A stretch of DNA of 64,000 nt from Anaerovibrio lipolyticus LB2005 (GCF_000621545.1 NZ_JHYA01000005.1:124001-188000); one strand, 5' to 3'. Counted from the first letter of the stretch, positions 20,412 to 29,235 are shown. Notes: a model not told the origin generated them from the sequence alone. Translations and numbers: made by a program.

Positions 20412-20437
20412 ACGGAAAAGCTTCAGATTTTGATTAA
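20379..20437 (+). pseudogene. Decayed copy of the scpB 3' end (right repeat)
   Basis: It matches scpB 908-967 over about 59 columns, with 26 consecutive identical bases (20385-20410). Codons Asn-Ser are conserved with synonymous third-base changes. The base equivalent to 940 is deleted, giving a premature stop CAT-TAA. Only this 3' piece is present; no earlier scpB sequence can be recognised to its left. Confidence 0.8.
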
Positions 20438-20451
20438 CGGGAGATTTTTTT

Positions 20452-22059
20452 ATGAGACTTAATTTAAAAATTATTATGCTGTTGGCACTAACGATGGTGC
20501 TGTCAGTGGTATCGGGCTTTACACCGACAGCAGCTGCTTCTGCTGTGGACAGTGGTAAAATTCTGTTTGTGCCTTTGGATAACCGTCCAATAACGGATAA
20601 GGAAACCCGTCAGGTGGCAGAAAAGCTGGGGTATGATGTGGTGGTTCCACCGGATACTTTATTGGGAACCAGAGAGCAGCCGGGCAACCCGGATGGCCTT
20701 TGGCAGTGGCTGAATAAAAATGCCCCTGGAGCAAGGGCTGTTGTGGTATCAACTGATGCCATGATTTATGGCAGTCTTGTGGCTTCCAGAAATCACGAAT
20801 TAACTCAGGATACCATAAATGAACGGGTGGAGCGTTTCCGTTCTTTCCACGAAAAACATCCGGGCTTGCCAATATACGGATTTGGTACTATTTTGCGTAC
20901 CCTGTTGTCTGCCACCCATTCCGGCAATGGAATGGAGCCGGCTATTTATCAGCAAAATGCTGTAATGCTTCGTGATTACAGCGCCCTTCGTGATAAGGTG
21001 GAAATGGGGCAGGCTACCAAAAAGGAAAAAAAGGAGCTGGAAAAGCTCACAAAGGATATTTTGCCTGCAGCCATGGAGGACTGGAACCATCGCCACGGAC
21101 TAAATTACAATGCCAATAAGGCACTTATAGATTTGACTGGCCAAAATGTTTTCACTTTTCTGTTTTTAGGCGGTGATGATTCCGCTCTTTATTCCCAGAC
21201 CCATTATGAAACCCGTCATTTACGGGAGCATGGAAAAAATATTGGCAAGACCAAGCTACAAATAACCTCAGGGTCAGACGAGCTGGGGATGGTTATGATG
21301 TGCCGTGCTATTTGTGATGATAAGAGGGATATTCCATTTATTTATACCACCTATAACATAGGTAAGGGCCGCAATACCATCCCTAAATATTGCAATGAAG
21401 AAATTGGAATTGATGTGGACAATACTATTGTGGCTGCCGGCGGTATGCAGGTGCCTTCCCCGGAGCGGGCTGAGCTGGTAATGGCCGTAAATACCAATCC
21501 TGATGGCAATACTCCAGATGCCAACGGCCCAGGCAATACTATTAAGCCACGGAAGGGGACCATGCACTTCGTTAATCTGGTAAAGGATATGGTAAATAAG
21601 GGGTATCCTGTGGCAGTGGCTGATATTGCTTATGGAAATGGTGCGGATAATGCATTAATGAACGCACTGCACAAGGAAGATTTACAGTTCAAGCTGCGGG
21701 CCTATGGCGGCTGGAATACGGCTACCAATACCACTGGATTCCTCATTGGTACAGGTCTTCTGACCAAATGGATGGATAAACAGGCACGGGATGAGCTGAT
21801 GCTGACCCGCTATCTTGATGAGTGGTGCTATCAGGCCAACGTCCGCCAAAAGCTGGGGGCTGCTGTGTGGATACATCCAGGATACAGCCAGAGTACAGGT
21901 AATTTGGACGGCGCCCGTGATTTTGCTTCCCAGCAGGGAACTGAATGGATGAAGGAATTTGCTCAGCAAAATGTTAATTTGCCGGCAAATTTATCCCTCA
22001 AAAATCTGCGCATAACAAATCCATGGAACCGCTTGTTTGAGTGTGATATTGATTTTTAA
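20452..22059 (+). CDS. Exported DUF4127 protein
   Basis: A 535-aa protein with a clear signal peptide (hydrophobic residues 5-22, cut near 'TAAASA'). The N-terminal block 'ILFVPLDNRPIT' and the later 'DIAYGNGADNALMNAL' and 'AYGGWNTATNTTG' segments are the signature blocks of DUF4127. That family is found mainly in Firmicutes and has no established function. 'GGDDSALYS' lies between them. The length is typical for the family. RBS 'gggag' lies 7 bases before the ATG. It follows the adhesin and the scar region in the same direction and is closed by its own terminator. I infer only an envelope location. Confidence 0.85.
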   Translation: MRLNLKIIMLLALTMVLSVVSGFTPTAAASAVDSGKILFVPLDNRPITDKETRQVAEKLGYDVVVPPDTLLGTREQPGNPDGLWQWLNKNAPGARAVVVSTDAMIYGSLVASRNHELTQDTINERVERFRSFHEKHPGLPIYGFGTILRTLLSATHSGNGMEPAIYQQNAVMLRDYSALRDKVEMGQATKKEKKELEKLTKDILPAAMEDWNHRHGLNYNANKALIDLTGQNVFTFLFLGGDDSALYSQTHYETRHLREHGKNIGKTKLQITSGSDELGMVMMCRAICDDKRDIPFIYTTYNIGKGRNTIPKYCNEEIGIDVDNTIVAAGGMQVPSPERAELVMAVNTNPDGNTPDANGPGNTIKPRKGTMHFVNLVKDMVNKGYPVAVADIAYGNGADNALMNALHKEDLQFKLRAYGGWNTATNTTGFLIGTGLLTKWMDKQARDELMLTRYLDEWCYQANVRQKLGAAVWIHPGYSQSTGNLDGARDFASQQGTEWMKEFAQQNVNLPANLSLKNLRITNPWNRLFECDIDF

Positions 22060-22096
22060 AAGCTAAGATTAAATACGTTAAGGTTAATAATAATTT

Positions 22097-22128
22097 AGGG
22101 GCATTTTTCGACTAATGCCCCTATTTTA
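22097..22128 (+). terminator. Terminator after DUF4127
   Basis: The stem aggggcat (22097-22104) pairs perfectly with atgcccct (22115-22122) around a ten-base loop and is followed by attttaa. The T-tract is short, so termination may be partial. Confidence 0.7.
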
Positions 22129-22194
22129 ATGTCAAAAAATATGCTAAAATATACGGTGGTTTAATTATGAATTATTGTTTTTAGGGGGATAAAG

Positions 22195-22791
22195 ATGCTT
22201 ACACCAGTAGATATACATAATCAGGAATTTAAACGCAGCTTCCGTGGCTACGATATAGATGAAATTGATGATTTTCTCGATCAGGTAGTTAACGACTATG
22301 AGAAGCTGTTCCGTGAAAACAGCCAGCTGAAAAAGGAAATCGAGCTGAATGAAAAGGCTCTTACCCAGTATCATCAGCTGGAAAAGAACCTTCAGGATAC
22401 TCTTTTGGTGGCTCAGCGCACTGCTGATGAGGTTACCAATACTGCCAATACCCGTTCCGAGGAAATCCGGGCAGCGGCAAAGCAGGCCAGTGATAACATT
22501 ATTCGTGCTGCTGAAATTGAGGCGAAGCGTCGTCTGGAGGATGCAGCCCAGAAGGTGCGTGAGGCCGTTACAGAATACGAGCGTATCGTAAGCGAAAAGC
22601 GTCAGTTTATTGCAAAAATGCGCAATACCTTGAAGACCGAGCTGTCACTTCTCGAGGATGCGGAGCAGCAGTTCCCAGATAAGCAGGAGTCTGATGTATT
22701 GAAGGAAGTAAACATCGAGATTGGCACAAAGCCAGAGGATGTTCAGGAGTTGGAAGCAGCTGACGAGGTTGCTTCAGAGGAAAATGAGTAA
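22195..22791 (+). CDS. divIVA: DivIVA-domain cell-pole/septum protein
   Basis: 198 aa. The N-terminus 'LTPVDIHNQEFKRSFRGYD' followed by 'IDEIDDFLDQV' is the canonical DivIVA membrane-targeting head, including the phenylalanine/arginine loop. A long coiled coil follows (about residues 30-165, heptad-rich in Glu/Ala/Arg), then an acidic tail. DivIVA proteins self-assemble at curved membrane and recruit division or wall-growth partners. RBS 'aggggg' precedes the ATG at normal spacing. The last eight bases overlap the start of lspA, so translation is probably coupled. No Min or Sep genes adjoin it here; sepF is 25 kb away. Confidence 0.93.
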   Translation: MLTPVDIHNQEFKRSFRGYDIDEIDDFLDQVVNDYEKLFRENSQLKKEIELNEKALTQYHQLEKNLQDTLLVAQRTADEVTNTANTRSEEIRAAAKQASDNIIRAAEIEAKRRLEDAAQKVREAVTEYERIVSEKRQFIAKMRNTLKTELSLLEDAEQQFPDKQESDVLKEVNIEIGTKPEDVQELEAADEVASEENE

Positions 22792-23269
22792 GAAGTTTTT
22801 GGAGGCAAGGTTGGTACCTGTAGGACTAGGATTAATTGTTTTTATTATAGATCAGCTGGTTAAGAGCTACGTTACTGCTTACATGGAATTAGGACAGTCT
22901 ATTCCGGTTATTAAGGACTATTTTTACATCACTTATGTCCTTAATCCGGGAGCAGCCTTTGGTATGTTTGCCAACCAGCGAATGATGTTTATTATAGTGG
23001 CAGTAGTTCTCTGTGCTGTGGTTTTCTATTTCCGCAAGCAGCTGGCCAGGGAATCCATGATGATGAAATATGGTGTCAGCCTGTTGGCAGGTGGCGCCGT
23101 GGGAAATCTTTATGACAGATTGCAAAGCGGCTTAGTGGTAGACTTTTTCGATTTTAGGGTGTGGCCTGTGTTCAACATAGCAGACATTGCAATATGTGTG
23201 GGGGCTGCCCTTATAGTTATGGATATTTTCTCCAGGAGGAACGAGAATGACACTGACCTTCAAGGCTGA
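22784..23269 (+). CDS. lspA: Lipoprotein signal peptidase II
   Basis: 161 aa with four membrane helices. LspA cuts the signal peptide of prolipoproteins at the lipid-modified Cys. Catalytic aspartates are visible as Asp120 in 'LVVDFFDF' and Asp134 in 'VFNIADIAI'. 'NPGAAFGMF' and 'GAVGNLYDRL' complete the family blocks. A longer frame extends upstream to 22721. The ATG at 22784 is preferred because it gives the standard N-terminus length and has 'agagga' just upstream inside divIVA. It overlaps divIVA by 8 bases and rluD by 23. The TlpA-like lipoprotein at 1002 is one likely client. Confidence 0.94.
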   Translation: MSKKFLEARLVPVGLGLIVFIIDQLVKSYVTAYMELGQSIPVIKDYFYITYVLNPGAAFGMFANQRMMFIIVAVVLCAVVFYFRKQLARESMMMKYGVSLLAGGAVGNLYDRLQSGLVVDFFDFRVWPVFNIADIAICVGAALIVMDIFSRRNENDTDLQG

Positions 23270-24167
23270 TACCGATAATGAACGCCTGGATGTGTTTCTC
23301 ACCAAAATGCAGCCGAATTTTTCCCGTTCCCATATTCAGAAGCTGGCGGCAGATGGCTGTGCTGCTGTAAACGGCAAAGTCAGAAAGGGGAATTATCGCC
23401 TGCATTTGGATGATGAGGTGGAGCTGTCAGTTCCTGAGGCAGAAGCAGTTGAGATTCTGCCAGAGGATATCCCTTTGGATATTCTTTATGAGGATAATGA
23501 TATTATTGTAATCAACAAGGCACGGGGCATGGTGGTTCATCCTGCTGCGGGGATAAATTCTGGGACCCTAGTAAATGCCCTTATGTATCATTGCAAGGAT
23601 CTTTCGGGAATAAATGGGGAAATCCGTCCGGGGATTGTACATCGTCTGGATAAGGATACCTCTGGTGTTATGGTGGCTGCCAAAAATGATAAGGCCCATA
23701 TAAGCCTGGCAGAGCAGATTCAGGAGAAGACTGCCCATCGTGTGTATAATGCCATTGTTTGGGGAAATATCAAGGAGGAAGCGGGGATTATCCGCGGAGA
23801 TATTGGCCGTCATCCCACTGACCGCAAAAAGATGGCTATTGTACAGGAAAACGGCAAGCCTGCCACCACTCATTTTAAAGTGCTGGAGCGTTTTGGGGAC
23901 TGTACCTTTATCGAATGTCGTCTGGAAACAGGGCGAACCCATCAGATAAGGGTTCACATGACTCATATTGGTCATCCTGTAGTGGGAGATCCTAAATATG
24001 GTGCCACCAGACATGGCAAGGTGAAAGGTAATTTTTCAATTCAGGGGCAGGCCCTTCATTCCATTAGCCTGGAGCTGACCCACCCTACCACTGGTGAACG
24101 TATGACCTTTACTTCCCCATTGCCTGAGGACATGGAGAAGATATTAAAAAAGTTGCGTAATCATTAA
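23247..24167 (+). CDS. RluA/RluD-family 23S rRNA pseudouridine synthase
   Basis: 306 aa. An N-terminal S4 RNA-binding domain (about 10-60, 'RLDVFLTKMQPNFSRSHIQKL') leads into the RluA-type catalytic domain. The catalytic block is 'HRLDKDTSG' with Asp135. 'ETGRTHQIRVH' and 'HPVVGDPKYG' follow, as in RluD. It should isomerise specific uridines in large-subunit rRNA. The start lies inside lspA behind a strong 'aggagg', so the pair is translationally coupled, the common Firmicute lspA-rluD order. Which uridines are modified cannot be told from sequence, so no symbol is assigned. Confidence 0.92.
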   Translation: MTLTFKADTDNERLDVFLTKMQPNFSRSHIQKLAADGCAAVNGKVRKGNYRLHLDDEVELSVPEAEAVEILPEDIPLDILYEDNDIIVINKARGMVVHPAAGINSGTLVNALMYHCKDLSGINGEIRPGIVHRLDKDTSGVMVAAKNDKAHISLAEQIQEKTAHRVYNAIVWGNIKEEAGIIRGDIGRHPTDRKKMAIVQENGKPATTHFKVLERFGDCTFIECRLETGRTHQIRVHMTHIGHPVVGDPKYGATRHGKVKGNFSIQGQALHSISLELTHPTTGERMTFTSPLPEDMEKILKKLRNH

Positions 24168-24199
24168 GATATTAAATAAATAATGAGGGGATGAATAGG

Positions 24200-24751
24200 A
24201 TGACAACTTTTATTGATAAGACAGTTCTTCTGGATGAGCAGGCCATGCATCGTGCCTTAGTTCGCATAGCCCATGAAATTCTTGAAAAAAATAAGGGCGT
24301 AGATGATATTGTGTTGGTTGGTATTCGTTCCCGTGGTGTGCCCTTGGCTGAACGGGTAGCAGATGCCATTAAGAATATTGAGGGCAAGCGTCCGCCTGTA
24401 GGCGTATTGGATATTACCCTTTATCGGGATGATTTGTCTATTCTGTCCTATCAGCCTATTGTTAGGCCGACCACCATGCCGGTGGATATCGACAACAAAA
24501 TTATTGTATTGGTGGATGATGTGTTGTACACTGGCCGCACCATTCGTTCTGCCCTGAATGCCATAATTGATATGGGGCGTCCAAAGTCAATTCAGCTGGC
24601 CGTTCTTATTGATCGTGGCCATCGTGAGCTGCCTATAAGAGCAGATTATGTAGGCAAAAATGTTCCAACATCTTCAAAGGAATCTGTGAACGTAAAGGTA
24701 GCGGAAATAGACGACACCGATCAGGTGGTACTCCGTCAGGAAAAGGAATAA
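24200..24751 (+). CDS. pyrR: PyrR, pyrimidine attenuator / uracil phosphoribosyltransferase
   Basis: 183 aa. The PRPP-binding loop '[15 protein letters not shown]' and the blocks '[10 protein letters not shown]' and '[19 protein letters not shown]' match Bacillus PyrR almost residue for residue. PyrR binds UMP-loaded pyr leader RNA to favour termination and has weak uracil phosphoribosyltransferase activity. The frame also has an ATG at 24191, but 'gagggg' abuts it. That Shine-Dalgarno is nine bases from the ATG at 24200, so the shorter form is chosen. No pyr biosynthetic gene or PyrR-type leader lies next to it; it is followed by its own terminator. Confidence 0.93.
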   Translation: MTTFIDKTVLLDEQAMHRALVRIAHEILEKNKGVDDIVLVGIRSRGVPLAERVADAIKNIEGKRPPVGVLDITLYRDDLSILSYQPIVRPTTMPVDIDNKIIVLVDDVLYTGRTIRSALNAIIDMGRPKSIQLAVLIDRGHRELPIRADYVGKNVPTSSKESVNVKVAEIDDTDQVVLRQEKE

Positions 24752-24763
24752 AATAGTAGATTT

Positions 24764-24822
24764 AGCCGTCCGAATGGTATATGTGTTCAGAATTTTGGAT
24801 ACATATCCATGGACGGCTTTTT
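24764..24822 (+). terminator. Long-stem terminator after pyrR
   Basis: The outer stem agccgtcc pairs with ggacggct, extended inward by tatatgt/acatat with small bulges, and is followed by TTTTT. It lies downstream of pyrR, not upstream of a pyr gene, so there is no reason to call it a PyrR attenuator. Confidence 0.85.
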
Positions 24823-24984
24823 AATTGGATAAAATAAAGGATTTTTGATACCGGATGTAGAAAATCGATAAGTGGGATTTTCATGTTATTTTCATTTTGA
24901 TTTGATTAGATAATTCAGAGTGTTTTACTCGGAATTGAAATGAATTCTTAAAAGGGATTCATATATGTAAATGGAGGAAAAAAG

Positions 24985-25833
24985 ATGAAAGAAATTAATG
25001 AGCAGAGACTTACCGGTGAGAGAGCATTGTTCATGGGTAAGGATTTGGAGATAAAGAACTGTATTTTCGCTGATGGAGAGTCACCATTAAAGGAGAGCCG
25101 GAACATTCATATTGAAAAATCCAGCTTTCAATGGAAGTACCCTCTGTGGTATAGTAAGGACGTTACTGTAAAAAATAGTGCTGTATTTGAAATGGGCCGG
25201 GCCGGTATATGGTATACTGACAATGTTTCCTTTGAGGATGTGCTCTTTGAGGCTCCAAAGGGCTTTAGACGCTGTGATGGCATTAAGCTAAATCATGTGA
25301 ATTTCTTAAATGCTGACGAAACCCTGTGGCATTGCAATAATATTGAAATGAATAATGTTTCTGCCAAGGGCAACTATTTTGCCATGGACAGCAAAAACAT
25401 AAAGATTGATGGCTTTAATCTGGCGGGGAATTATTCCTTTGATGGCTGTGAAAATGTTGAGGTACACAATGCCAAGATGATTTCCAAGGATGCCTTTTGG
25501 AATTGCCGAAATGTAACCGTGTATGACAGTTATATTTGCGGTGAGTATATTGGCTGGAATTCTGAGAATGTAACCTTTGTTAATTGCACTATAGAAAGTA
25601 ATCAGGGGTTATGCTATATGAAGAATGTTACCCTGAAAAATTGCCGGTTACTTAATACGGATTTGGCCTTTGAATACGTTTCTGATATTGATGCAGAGAT
25701 TACCACCAAGGTGGTCAGCATCAAGAATCCAATTTCCGGTCGAATTAAGGCTGTAGGTGTGGAGGAGCTTATCTTTGATGATCCTGCCATTGACAAGAAT
25801 GCCACTGAACTGGTTTTTACAGATAATAAATAA
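24985..25833 (+). CDS. DUF3737 right-handed beta-helix protein
   Basis: 282 aa, no signal peptide. The N-terminal 'ALFMGKDLEIKNCIF' and 'SPLKESRNI', then 'WKYPLWYSKDVTVKN', 'EMGRAGIWYTDN' and regular N-V-x-V/I-x-N-x-x-(18-20) spacing are the hallmarks of DUF3737. The repeats predict a parallel beta-helix of about a dozen turns. The family is widespread in gut Firmicutes and has no proven function. A strong 'ggagg' precedes the ATG. The next gene (MATE exporter) starts 19 bases after the stop, so it probably heads a long operon running to 33.4 kb. Confidence 0.88.
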   Translation: MKEINEQRLTGERALFMGKDLEIKNCIFADGESPLKESRNIHIEKSSFQWKYPLWYSKDVTVKNSAVFEMGRAGIWYTDNVSFEDVLFEAPKGFRRCDGIKLNHVNFLNADETLWHCNNIEMNNVSAKGNYFAMDSKNIKIDGFNLAGNYSFDGCENVEVHNAKMISKDAFWNCRNVTVYDSYICGEYIGWNSENVTFVNCTIESNQGLCYMKNVTLKNCRLLNTDLAFEYVSDIDAEITTKVVSIKNPISGRIKAVGVEELIFDDPAIDKNATELVFTDNK

Positions 25834-25852
25834 TATACCAAGGAATGTTTGA

Positions 25853-27256
25853 ATGAATATCATAAGTGTAATCCATAATGAAAAAGAACTGCATTGGCGG
25901 CAAATGCTAAAGTGCGTATGGAGCCTAAGTATTCCAGCAATGCTGGCTCAAACAACATATATTGTTATGGAATACATAGATGCTGCCATGGTGGGAAGTC
26001 TTGGGGCAGCAGCCTCTGCCTCCATAGGCTTGGTGGCACCTGTATTGTGGTTTTTATATGGTATAGGAATGGCAGCTGTTCAGGGCTTTTCCGTTCAGGT
26101 GGCCCAGTTTATTGGAGCCAAGAAGCTACTTTATTCCCGTGACACCTTTAGACAGGGGCTGATATGTGTCACGGCTTTTGCTGTGCTTATATCCGTAATA
26201 GGTGTATATATAAGTCCGTATCTGCCAGGATGGCTGGGTGCTACTCCTGAAATTTATGTGGGGGCATACGATTACTTTAAGGTGTATATGTTTGGTATGC
26301 CAATTGTAATGCTGCGTATTTTGTCTACTGCTATGCTGCAAAGCTCCGGAAGCATGAAATCAGCCAGCTTCTTTAACAGCATAATGTGTGTGCTGGACAT
26401 AGGCTTTAATGCCCTGTTTATTTTTTCCTCCGGTTATGTTGCCATATTGGGGATAGATGTGTGGTGGCCCGGCTTTGGCCTTGGTGTTAAGGGGGCTGCT
26501 TTAGGTACAGTTACCGCTGAGGGAGTAACAGCTTGTATTTTGTTATATCTGGCAATGCTCAGGAGAAAATATACCCGTCAGAAGGATGGTATGAAATGGA
26601 AGCTTACCCGGGAGTGTTTGGGGGATGCTTTGAAAATTAGCTGTCCTATAGCTCTTGAACAGGGAGTCCTTACGGGAGCTATGATTGCCATGATGATTAT
26701 TGTGGCTCCTTTGGGCACTGTGGCCATTGCTGCCAACTCCTTTGCCATAACGGCGGAGTCCTTTTGCTATATGCCTGGCTACGGTATAGCAATTGCAGCA
26801 ACCACATTGGTGGGGCAAAGTATAGGTGCCCGAAAAAAGGATTTCGCAAAGGGCTTTGCCTGGTTTTCCTTGGGAACTGGCATGTTTACCATGGGGGCCT
26901 TGGCTGTTATTATGTACGTATTGGCTCCGGAGGTATTTGCTTTTTTGACACCTGTTAAAAATGTTCAGGACTTGGGGACTGAGGTATTGCGTATCCAGCT
27001 GTTGGCTGAGCCACTTTTTGCTGTATCTATAGTGGGAGCAGGTGCCTTGCGTGGAGTAAGGGATACCCTGTTTTCCAGTGTTATGAATCTGGTAAGCGTA
27101 TGGGGTGTTCGCATCCCTATCGCATTATATTTGGTTGGTATTTACGGACTGCATGGCGCATGGACCGCTATGTGTCTTGAAATATGTTTTAGAGGGTTAC
27201 TTTTCCTGGTTAGAATCTATAAACAAAAATGGGAAAATAGGGGGTCAATGGAGTGA
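25853..27256 (+). CDS. MATE-family multidrug/metabolite exporter
   Basis: 467 aa with about 12 membrane helices. The N-terminal 'SIPAMLAQTTYIVMEYIDAAMVGSLG' and the mirrored second half ('ISCPIALEQGVLTG', 'IAIAATTLVGQSIGA') are typical of MATE antiporters, which expel cationic drugs or metabolites using Na+ or H+ gradients. The substrate cannot be predicted. The stop overlaps the GTG start of the PatB-type lyase by four bases, tying export to that enzyme. One possibility is export of a product or toxic intermediate of the lyase; that is inference. Confidence 0.9.
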   Translation: MNIISVIHNEKELHWRQMLKCVWSLSIPAMLAQTTYIVMEYIDAAMVGSLGAAASASIGLVAPVLWFLYGIGMAAVQGFSVQVAQFIGAKKLLYSRDTFRQGLICVTAFAVLISVIGVYISPYLPGWLGATPEIYVGAYDYFKVYMFGMPIVMLRILSTAMLQSSGSMKSASFFNSIMCVLDIGFNALFIFSSGYVAILGIDVWWPGFGLGVKGAALGTVTAEGVTACILLYLAMLRRKYTRQKDGMKWKLTRECLGDALKISCPIALEQGVLTGAMIAMMIIVAPLGTVAIAANSFAITAESFCYMPGYGIAIAATTLVGQSIGARKKDFAKGFAWFSLGTGMFTMGALAVIMYVLAPEVFAFLTPVKNVQDLGTEVLRIQLLAEPLFAVSIVGAGALRGVRDTLFSSVMNLVSVWGVRIPIALYLVGIYGLHGAWTAMCLEICFRGLLFLVRIYKQKWENRGSME

Positions 27257-28431
27257 AGTACGATTTTGACAAGGTAATTAATCGGCGTAACACTAATTCT
27301 CTAAAGTGGGATGTGGGGGAAAATGAGCTGCCAATGTGGGTGGCAGATATGGATTTTCCTGTGGCAGCTCCAATTATGGAGGCAATTCAGGAAAAGCTGC
27401 AGGTGGGTGCCTTGGGATATTCCATAATTCCAGAGGCTTGGAATGAGGCCTATATTACATGGTGGAGAGAGCGCCATAATTTCCGGATTCAATCAGAATG
27501 GCTGGTATTTACAACAGGGGTATTGCCTGCAATTTCGTCGGCGGTGAGAAAGCTCACCAGTCCAGCGGAAAAGGTGCTGATTCAGACACCTGTTTATAAT
27601 AACTTCTTTAACTCTATTGTGAATAATGGGCGCTTTGTGGTAGAAAGTCCTCTTAAATACAACGGAAAAAACTATTCCATGGACTTTGAACGACTGGAGG
27701 AGGATTTATCTGATCCCCAGGTCAGCCTGATGATTCTTTGTAATCCTCAAAATCCTTCAGGCCATTTGTGGAGCAGCTATGAACTGTTTAAGGTAGGAGA
27801 GCTTTGTGCCAAATATAACGTCACAGTAATCGCAGACGAAATTCATTGTGATCTCACGGATCCGGGAAAGGAATACATACCATTCGCCTCCGTATCCGAT
27901 ACCTGTCGGGATATCAGTGTAACCTGCATGGCTCCAACCAAGACCTTTAATATTGCAGGTGTAAACTCAGCGGCGGTTATGGTACCAAATGATCACTTGC
28001 GTCATAAGATGTGGCGGCGCCTGAATACTGACGAGGTGGCTGAACCTAATATTATAGCCGTTGAGGCCACTATAGCTGCCTTTAATCATGGGGCGGAATG
28101 GCTTGATCAGCTTCGGGAATATATCTATGAAAACAAGAAGGTATGTCAGGAGTATATGGAGAAGAATATTCCTGATGTATATATGGTTCCTTCGGATGCT
28201 ACTTACCTTTTATGGCTTGATTGCTCCAGTTTTTGTGAAGATTCTGTGGAGCTGATGGAGTTCATACGTAAGGAGAGCGGTTTGTATTTGTCCGAGGGGG
28301 CAGAATATGGTGCTGCGGGCAGACAATTTTTGCGGATGAATATTGCCTGTCCTAGGTCAGTATTGATGGATGGTTTGGAAAGACTGAAAAATAGCATAAA
28401 GTCATATATAAAATCCAAATTTGGTGAATAA
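27253..28431 (+). CDS. MalY/PatB-type PLP cystathionine beta-lyase (C-S lyase)
   Basis: 392 aa fold-type I PLP enzyme. Markers are 'NELPMWVADMDFP' (24-36), 'PVYNNFF', 'CNPQNPSGHLW', 'IADEIHCDL' (PLP-contact Asp195) and the Schiff-base lysine Lys230 in 'APTKTFNIAG'. PatB/MalY enzymes cleave C-S bonds of cystathionine or cysteine conjugates to pyruvate, ammonia and a thiol. The start is GTG at 27253 inside the end of the MATE gene, with 'ggggg' upstream. Only 20 bases separate it from the RsbW-like gene. The physiological substrate (cystathionine, cysteine or a conjugate) is open. Confidence 0.88.
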   Translation: MKYDFDKVINRRNTNSLKWDVGENELPMWVADMDFPVAAPIMEAIQEKLQVGALGYSIIPEAWNEAYITWWRERHNFRIQSEWLVFTTGVLPAISSAVRKLTSPAEKVLIQTPVYNNFFNSIVNNGRFVVESPLKYNGKNYSMDFERLEEDLSDPQVSLMILCNPQNPSGHLWSSYELFKVGELCAKYNVTVIADEIHCDLTDPGKEYIPFASVSDTCRDISVTCMAPTKTFNIAGVNSAAVMVPNDHLRHKMWRRLNTDEVAEPNIIAVEATIAAFNHGAEWLDQLREYIYENKKVCQEYMEKNIPDVYMVPSDATYLLWLDCSSFCEDSVELMEFIRKESGLYLSEGAEYGAAGRQFLRMNIACPRSVLMDGLERLKNSIKSYIKSKFGE

Positions 28432-28451
28432 TTTATTGCGGAGGGGATTTT

Positions 28452-28874
28452 ATGGACTCACAGGATAACAATAAACTTGTTATTGAGGCGACACTGGAAA
28501 ATTTAAGTAAAGTTAATGATTTTGTGGAGGAATTTTTAAAGGAAAAGGAGTGCTCCCCTAAGGTCAGAATGCAGCTGGAGGTTGTGGTGGAGGAGATTTT
28601 CACCAATATAGCCAACTATGCCTATGGTGATGATGCTGGAAAGGTTACCATTGAGGGCTGTCTTGAAGACGATGCTGCTAAATTCAGATTGAGATTTATG
28701 GATCATGGAGTACCTTACAATCCGCTGAAGCAGCCGGATCCTGATATAACGGCAGGGGCTAACGAAAGACCCGTTGGCGGGTTGGGAATATTTTTGGTAA
28801 AAAATAATGTTGACGATATATCATATCAGCATGAGGATGGGCAAAATATTCTTACAATTGTTAAAGTAATTTAA
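28452..28874 (+). CDS. RsbW-like anti-sigma/serine kinase (HATPase_c_2)
   Basis: 140 aa GHKL ATPase of the RsbW/SpoIIAB type. The N box is 'VVVEEIFTNIANYAYG', the next motif 'MDHGVPYNPLKQ', and the glycine loop 'VGGLGIFLVKNNVDD'. In partner switching such proteins either bind a sigma factor or phosphorylate a STAS antagonist. Its partner is probably the STAS protein 61 bases downstream, with the SpoIIE phosphatase reversing phosphorylation. No sigma factor is encoded nearby, so the final target may be something else, perhaps the fourth protein of the set. RBS 'ggagggg' is strong. Confidence 0.88.
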   Translation: MDSQDNNKLVIEATLENLSKVNDFVEEFLKEKECSPKVRMQLEVVVEEIFTNIANYAYGDDAGKVTIEGCLEDDAAKFRLRFMDHGVPYNPLKQPDPDITAGANERPVGGLGIFLVKNNVDDISYQHEDGQNILTIVKVI

Positions 28875-28935
28875 CAGTAGTACAACAATGTAGACAGGAA
28901 TAGTGCTGGTATAGTCGAAAGGAGAAAATAGTTTT

Positions 28936-29235
28936 ATGGAAATCAAAAAGGAATTAACTGGCAATAAATTAAAAATTTCACTGGAGGGCCGTCTGGATGC
29001 CGTGTCCGCTGGAGATTTGGACAAGGTTATTCAAAGCGATCTTAATGGTGTTGAGGAATTGATTTTTGATTTTGCCGATCTTGATTTTGTGGCATCAGCA
29101 GGCCTTCGTGTATTATTGGTGGCCCAGAAACGTATGAACAAGCAGGGTACCATGAAAATTTTCCATGTTAACGAAGATGTAATGGATGTTTTGGAGATGA
29201 CAGGATTTTCAAATTTCCTGGATATTGTAGACTAA
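28936..29235 (+). CDS. STAS-domain anti-sigma factor antagonist (RsbV-like)
   Basis: 99 aa single STAS domain. 'ISLEGRLDAVSAGDL' at the start and 'DLDFVASAGLRVLLVAQ' in the middle match anti-anti-sigma proteins. The Ser in 'VASAGLR' is the probable phosphorylation site for the RsbW-like kinase. When dephosphorylated it should bind the kinase and release its target. It lies between the kinase and phosphatase genes, the classic switch order. RBS 'aaaggagaaa' precedes the ATG. Confidence 0.9.
   Translation: MEIKKELTGNKLKISLEGRLDAVSAGDLDKVIQSDLNGVEELIFDFADLDFVASAGLRVLLVAQKRMNKQGTMKIFHVNEDVMDVLEMTGFSNFLDIVD

Larger units (their letters stand above)
20222..20451 (+). other. Composite scar between adhesin and DUF4127
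   Basis: This 230-base gap holds a 16-bp-arm inverted repeat (20288-20335), a 44-codon open frame (20277-20411) and the degenerate scpB tail (20379-20437). No forward terminator with a T-tract for the adhesin is visible. The RBS 'gggag' just before 20452 serves the next gene. Confidence 0.7.

Noticed and set aside
24764..24822. Hairpin beside pyrR as a PyrR-regulated attenuator
   Set aside because: It is downstream of pyrR and upstream of DUF3737, with no PyrR binding-loop motif; a plain terminator explains it.
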